From: Clostridiaceae bacterium
GTDB lineage: Bacteria > Bacillota > Clostridia > Oscillospirales > Acutalibacteraceae
Reading direction: 5' to 3'
Length of the DNA: 34,927 nt
NCBI GenBank assembly: GCA_016292785.1
Contig: JAEDFL010000019.1
Coordinates: forward strand, 1 to 34,927
Each line of letters starts with the position of its first letter. Position 1 is the stretch's first letter. Below, in pieces: positions 30,371 through 34,927 of this stretch. A model generated the notes under the pieces. The model was given only the letters and a program-made list of their open reading frames with translations, did no database searches and had not been told where the DNA came from. A program made the translations under genes and the position numbers.

Positions 30371-33300
30371 ATGGCTAAAAGCAGACGTATTCTCAGTGTC
30401 CTGCTGGCTGTTCTTATGGTGCTTACTCTTGTACCTGCAGGAATGTTCAGCATGGCAAGTGCCGTTTCGGAAGACGAAATCAGCACAGCGTCAGTTGGGC
30501 TTGATCAGAGCTTCCTCGAGAGGCCGAGCGTCAATATAAGCTCGACAGCAGTCATCCGTACCGCAGCCTCGGCAGATTCACAGGCGGCCGGTACAACAAT
30601 CGTTAAAGCCACGGATTCCGGTTTGCCGGAGCTTTCGGGCGAAAAAGCAAGTGCTTTCTATGCAGGTGAAACACCGAAGAATCCGATGGTAGTTTTCACT
30701 TCGGATAAGGCTCTCAAGACCGCTCCGACTATCACCTGTTCAAATGCGGTTCTTACTTTTACCGCTGCTGATAACGGCGTCTATACCGACGGTGTCTATA
30801 CCTATTCATGGATCGTATCCGGTTCAAACGTCACAGCGACTAAGCTTGACTTTGAGGTCGGTTATACATATGAATACACCGACGTAAACGGAAAGACGGT
30901 CACAAAGACATATACCGCTTATGCAACGAGCGCAGTTGAAAACGTAGCTCAGCCCGGCGGTGTTTCTGCCGCTCGTTACCGTTCATGGCATTTCACGGCG
31001 CACAACTGCGACAGAAAAGAGAAGGTTGAGTATATTGCACGTATTGTAGGTGCAAATACCTTCGGTACCTTTACCGATACAACTACCTCAGGCTGGTCAA
31101 GAGGTTACTGGGATTTCAATTCCAAGAGCTTCACTACTGTCAGCGGTACTGCCGACGGCTACGGTCAGGTTCGTTTTGATGACCATTCTAACGAAGGTAC
31201 TCAGAACGTTAATACTGCAAATGACGCCAATCGTCCTGTAACTGTCGCTTACGTTGACAGAAGTATGGTGTCTCTGAGCAACTATAACCTCAGATTCACC
31301 ATCACCGACTTCCTTGAGAGAACAGATAAGTATTCCGAATACCTTATTGATGAGTTCAAGCTTGTTCCCGGTGCTGTTGTATTTGACGGGAACACACCCG
31401 ATAACAACAGTGCAAACGAGCAGCTTGTTCCCGTTAAGCCCGCTAATTATAACGAATCAACGGGTAAGTATGAGACCGTTGCCGGCGGAACAATCACCAT
31501 TCCGTTCACAGGTACAACCTATGAGAAGGAAGCAACAACTCTTGAAAACGGAAATAAGAGCGTATTCTATACCGTTATTGTTTCCTTCGGTGCAAAATAC
31601 AATCATGTTACAAGAGCACGTTCCGCAATCAACCTCAATATCATTACATATGATAAGTCCGATCTTCGTGCAAACCTTCAGGATCTTTACAGAGCCTATA
31701 CACCCACAAAGCTTATGGCTTCTGAATCTGAGATAGGCAACAGCCCGAATTCGTGGTTCTATTCAGAGGGTTGGGATCAGTATCTTGCGGCTTATAAGAA
31801 CGCTCAGTTCGTTCTCAATAATCCCGATACCGATCAGCAGACGATCGATGCAGCTAACTCTGCGCTTCTTTCGGCTGTCAATTCCCTCAAGGTTGCTTCT
31901 GCGGATTACACGGAAGCTAACGTTGTAAAGGACGAGGTCAAGAGTCTTGATTCCTCAATCTATACTGACGCATCATGGTCGAGAGTTCTTACGGCAGTTT
32001 CAAATATTACTGACGGAATTAGCATTTTCTGCCAGACATATCTTGATTCTCTTGTTGCGGATCTTCGCACAGCGATTTCACAGCTTGAGCTTAATCCTGC
32101 CGATTATACGGAAGTTGACAACATGATCGCAATTTACGAAACTCTCAATCCTGACCATTACACGGCTGAGTCATGGAAGGTTCTTCGTGATACCGTTAAT
32201 TCCGTTGACTTTACGCTCAAGGTTGATAAGCAGTCGCTTGTTGACGCATATGCAAGAAGCATCGACTCCGCTATCACAAACCTTGTTCTTGCTCCGGCCG
32301 ACTATACTGAGGTTGACGCTCAGGTTGAAAGATATAATACGGTTCTTCCCGATAAGGATCTTTATACAGAGCTTAGCTGGCGTGCAGTTAATGCAGCTTA
32401 TAACGCTATCGAGCGTGATAAGACATGGAAACAGCAAGCCGATGTTGATGATATGGCAATCAACCTCAAGAATGCCATTGACCGACTTAAATACAAGGAT
32501 GCCAACTATACCGAACTTTATAACGCTATTGATGCGGCCGGCTCAGAGGTAGAGAGCTGGTACACGCCGGAGACATGGGCGCCGTTTGCGGACGCTCTTG
32601 CTGCGGCAGAGGACGCATATGTTCTCTATGAGGACGGCACTCCGCTGAATATTCTCCATCAGAGCGAGATCGACGCTCTCAAGACCGATCTTGTAAATGC
32701 TCAGAATGCTCTTCTTGTTGCAGACGGCGATTATTCAAAGGTTGATGCGGCTATCGACTCTACAAACGATCTTGACGAAAGCCGTTACACCGAGGATTCA
32801 TGGCAGGCTCTCCAGGACGCTATCAATGCAGTCGTTTACAACCTTGACGCTAAGGAGCAGACCAGAATCGACGGCTTTGCAACAGCTATCAATAACGCTG
32901 TCAAGAACCTCAAGGAGGTTGGCGCAGATTATTCAGAAGTAAATGCAATCATCAGCGAGTGGAACGCTATGGATAAGACTCTTTATACCGACGCTTCCAT
33001 CCTCAAGGTTGCAAATGCAGTCAATGCGGTTGACTGGACGCTGACAATCAGCCAGCAGGCTACCGTTGACGGTTATGTAACAAGCATCCGTGGTGCAATC
33101 AATGCACTTGAGTATAAGCCTGCGGACTATTCAAAGGTTACGGCTGCCATGACAAAGGCAGATGAAGCTGTTCAGCTTAACACCTCTTTCGCTGCAGCTC
33201 ACAACGGATATTCCTACTACACCAAGGCTTCCTATGACGCACTCGTTGCATCAATGACTTATACTACCGGACTTGATATCAGATATCAGTCAACTGTTGA

Positions 33301-34927
33301 CGGCTATGCAACAGCCATCAACACAGCTTACGGAAATCTTAAACTCAATGTTGCAGATTACACCGCAGTAAACAATGCTATTGCAAAGATCCCTGCGGAC
33401 TTTGAAAACGATGTTTACACAGACGAGACAGCAGCCGAAGTAATTGCCGCTCAGCTTGCAATTACCGAAGGTCTTACCACAAAGGATCAGGCTACTGTTG
33501 ACGCTTATGCCGCCGATCTTGAAGCCGCTATAGAAGGACTTCAGTATAAGTCGGCTGATTATTCTCAGGTAGAGGCCGAGAAGGCTCTCATTCCTGCGGA
33601 TCTCACACCGTATACAAAGTCATCTGTTGATAACCTCAACTCTGCTCTTAACGCAGTAAACTATGATCTTGATATCAATCATCAGGCTGAGGTTGACGCT
33701 TTTGCCGCTGCAATCAAGCAGGCAAGAGAAGCCCTTGAGATTGACCTTGCGGATTACACAGTAGTAAGAACGGCTATTTCTGCCGCAAACGAGGCAATTC
33801 AGGATACTAACTACACCGATGAAAGTATTCAGGCTGTAAGAGATGCAATCGACGCTGTTGTTTATGATCTTCCTGCCGCACAGCAGGCAACCGTAAACGG
33901 ATATGCGGACGCTATCAACACCGCTGTTTCCAAGCTTACGGATAAGCCGCTTGATCTTACAAGCTACAACGCGGCTGTTGCAAGAATTCCTGAATCGCTT
34001 GACAATTACACCGACGCTTCCGTTAAGCTCTATACAGATGCCCGTGCGGCTGCTGACAATTTCAGGCTTACAAAGAATTCTATCAGAAATCAGACTGAGT
34101 TCGAAACACTTGTTTCCGCTCTTGATGCCGCTATCACAGGACTTAAATATAAGCCTGCCGATTACACGGCTGTTAACGAGGCGAAGACCGCTGCCGACAC
34201 TAAGGCTGAGTCCGGTAACTATACGGACGAATCCGTTGCAGATTACAATGCTCTTATCGCAACGATCGACTGGTCTCTCTCGATTGATAAGCAGGCAACC
34301 GTTGACGGTTATGCCGATGCTATCAATGCGTTTGTATTCGCTTATAAGCCTGCTGACTACACGAGTGTAAATGAAGCAAAGGCTGCTGCCGACGCTAAGG
34401 CTGAGTCCGGCAACTATACGGACAGCTCTGTTGCAGAGTACAATGCTCTTATTGCAACGATCGACTGGAATCTTACGATTGATAAGCAGACAACTGTTGA
34501 CGCCTATGCTAGCGCAATCAATGCGTTCCAGTTCACCTACAAGCCGGCAGATTACACAGAGCTTGACGCACTCGTTGATGAGGTTAACGCTCTTGATGAA
34601 ACTCTCTATTCAAACTATGACGAAATTTATGGCGATTACATCTTCGATTATGTAATGTCATATATCCCGTCACACAGAGATTACAACATCACAGAGCAGG
34701 ATAAGGTTAACGAGATGAAGACAACACTCCAGAGCTATGTTGATATGCTTGTTCTCAAGGATACAAAGGTTGCAAGATTTGAACTCAAGAACGGCGCAAC
34801 ATACAAGACCTCGGGCGGCGTAAAATACATCGTCGGACTCAGAACAGGTCTTACAGACGCAACGCTCAAGAACAGCTACTTCGATATGGAGAACGTAACC
34901 GTAACAATCACCAGAGCAATGGGCAGA
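30371..34927 (+). CDS. Giant secreted protein with FIVAR-like repeats, 3' end cut by window edge
   Basis: The frame from ATG 30371 is open for 1519 codons to the last base, so the gene continues outside the window. A signal peptide is visible (about 1-33, ILSVLLAVLMVLTLVPAGMF then SMASA), of the same style as that of the 3168-residue protein inside the element. Residues of about 50-500 form a beta-rich region with no family I can name. From about residue 510 at least 14 repeats of about 66 residues follow, each beginning ADYTEV or similar and containing YT, a central SW or SV position and a QATVDGYA-like segment. These match FIVAR modules, three-helix bundles found in cell-surface proteins. 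The last visible part (KVARFELKNGATYKTSGGVK) begins a new domain. It is probably surface-exposed, with adhesion or spacer roles; the ligand is unknown. Confidence 0.88.
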   Translation, partial: MAKSRRILSVLLAVLMVLTLVPAGMFSMASAVSEDEISTASVGLDQSFLERPSVNISSTAVIRTAASADSQAAGTTIVKATDSGLPELSGEKASAFYAGETPKNPMVVFTSDKALKTAPTITCSNAVLTFTAADNGVYTDGVYTYSWIVSGSNVTATKLDFEVGYTYEYTDVNGKTVTKTYTAYATSAVENVAQPGGVSAARYRSWHFTAHNCDRKEKVEYIARIVGANTFGTFTDTTTSGWSRGYWDFNSKSFTTVSGTADGYGQVRFDDHSNEGTQNVNTANDANRPVTVAYVDRSMVSLSNYNLRFTITDFLERTDKYSEYLIDEFKLVPGAVVFDGNTPDNNSANEQLVPVKPANYNESTGKYETVAGGTITIPFTGTTYEKEATTLENGNKSVFYTVIVSFGAKYNHVTRARSAINLNIITYDKSDLRANLQDLYRAYTPTKLMASESEIGNSPNSWFYSEGWDQYLAAYKNAQFVLNNPDTDQQTIDAANSALLSAVNSLKVASADYTEANVVKDEVKSLDSSIYTDASWSRVLTAVSNITDGISIFCQTYLDSLVADLRTAISQLELNPADYTEVDNMIAIYETLNPDHYTAESWKVLRDTVNSVDFTLKVDKQSLVDAYARSIDSAITNLVLAPADYTEVDAQVERYNTVLPDKDLYTELSWRAVNAAYNAIERDKTWKQQADVDDMAINLKNAIDRLKYKDANYTELYNAIDAAGSEVESWYTPETWAPFADALAAAEDAYVLYEDGTPLNILHQSEIDALKTDLVNAQNALLVADGDYSKVDAAIDSTNDLDESRYTEDSWQALQDAINAVVYNLDAKEQTRIDGFATAINNAVKNLKEVGADYSEVNAIISEWNAMDKTLYTDASILKVANAVNAVDWTLTISQQATVDGYVTSIRGAINALEYKPADYSKVTAAMTKADEAVQLNTSFAAAHNGYSYYTKASYDALVASMTYTTGLDIRYQSTVDGYATAINTAYGNLKLNVADYTAVNNAIAKIPADFENDVYTDETAAEVIAAQLAITEGLTTKDQATVDAYAADLEAAIEGLQYKSADYSQVEAEKALIPADLTPYTKSSVDNLNSALNAVNYDLDINHQAEVDAFAAAIKQAREALEIDLADYTVVRTAISAANEAIQDTNYTDESIQAVRDAIDAVVYDLPAAQQATVNGYADAINTAVSKLTDKPLDLTSYNAAVARIPESLDNYTDASVKLYTDARAAADNFRLTKNSIRNQTEFETLVSALDAAITGLKYKPADYTAVNEAKTAADTKAESGNYTDESVADYNALIATIDWSLSIDKQATVDGYADAINAFVFAYKPADYTSVNEAKAAADAKAESGNYTDSSVAEYNALIATIDWNLTIDKQTTVDAYASAINAFQFTYKPADYTELDALVDEVNALDETLYSNYDEIYGDYIFDYVMSYIPSHRDYNITEQDKVNEMKTTLQSYVDMLVLKDTKVARFELKNGATYKTSGGVKYIVGLRTGLTDATLKNSYFDMENVTVTITRAMGR
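31899..34740 (+). repeat. Fourteen FIVAR-like repeats of about 66 residues
   Basis: Repeat starts (ADYT/ADYS or equivalent) fall near 31899, 32098, 32299, 32503, 32727, 32926, 33124, 33355, 33556, 33751, 33953, 34159, 34351 and 34549. Most are diverged, but the units at 34159 and 34351 are nearly identical (VNEAKxAADxKAESGNYTD), pointing to a recent duplication of 192 bp. Confidence 0.85.

Overview
The window looks like a chromosomal segment of a spore-forming Clostridia bacterium, probably Oscillospiraceae/Ruminococcus-like. This rests on protein style, AT-rich spacers with GGAGG-type ribosome binding sites, a GH130 mannoside phosphorylase, a very large surface protein with FIVAR-like repeats, and a sporulation sigma factor gene. 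Species-level placement is not possible from the sequence alone.

Central result: the gene for the late mother-cell sporulation sigma factor SigK is split. Its N-terminal part (codons 1-111) lies at 30146-29813 and its C-terminal part at about 2145-1788, both on the minus strand. Between them is a 27,672-bp block with a large serine recombinase (SpoIVCA type) at one end. The halves share the 5-bp core AAATG. Joining them there gives an uninterrupted 228-codon SigK reading CIEN|EILM across the junction. Joining the element's two ends gives a 34-bp dyad (arms TTGTG-N5-ATAGCA / TGCTAT-N5-CACAA around a central AA), as expected of a serine-recombinase attP. This is therefore a sigK-intervening (skin) element. 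No phage structural or replication gene was recognised in it.

Layout. (1) 1-1688, minus, outside the element: a GH130 phosphorylase overlapping by ATGA a DUF5131 (Gp37/Gp68-like) gene that runs off the left edge. (2) 1788-2145: SigK C-terminal part. (3) 2140-3870, minus: the recombinase, whose stop codon overlaps the att core. (4) 3871-4429: an AT-rich divergent spacer with a good sigma-A promoter. (5) 4430-17788, plus: a tightly packed exopolysaccharide operon with co-polymerase, tyrosine kinase, PHP phosphatase, a small surface protein, an LCP ligase, a priming phosphosugar transferase, three GT4 enzymes, a radical SAM/SPASM enzyme, a hexapeptide acyltransferase, a further GT4, a GT2 and a Wzy-like polymerase. 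(6) 17835-27341: a 3168-residue secreted protein with 17 Cys/His repeats, a phosphodiester glycosidase (NAGPA) domain and seven 70-residue wall-binding repeats. (7) 27415-29602: a Wzx-like flippase and a class B sortase. (8) 29685-30146, minus: SigK N-terminal part. (9) 30371-34927, plus, outside the element and cut by the right edge: a secreted giant protein with at least 14 FIVAR-like repeats.

How it fits together: the cargo encodes an apparently complete Wzx/Wzy-type capsule or exopolysaccharide pathway with phosphotyrosine control, attachment to the wall by an LCP enzyme, a surface protein that could act on or bind the glycan, and a sortase with a plausible substrate in the same cluster. 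It sits inside a gene that must be rebuilt by excision in the mother cell during sporulation. Vegetative cells and the forespore genome would keep the polysaccharide locus, and the mother cell would lose it when it makes SigK. SigK also keeps an N-terminal hydrophobic pro-sequence, so a second, proteolytic layer of control is likely.
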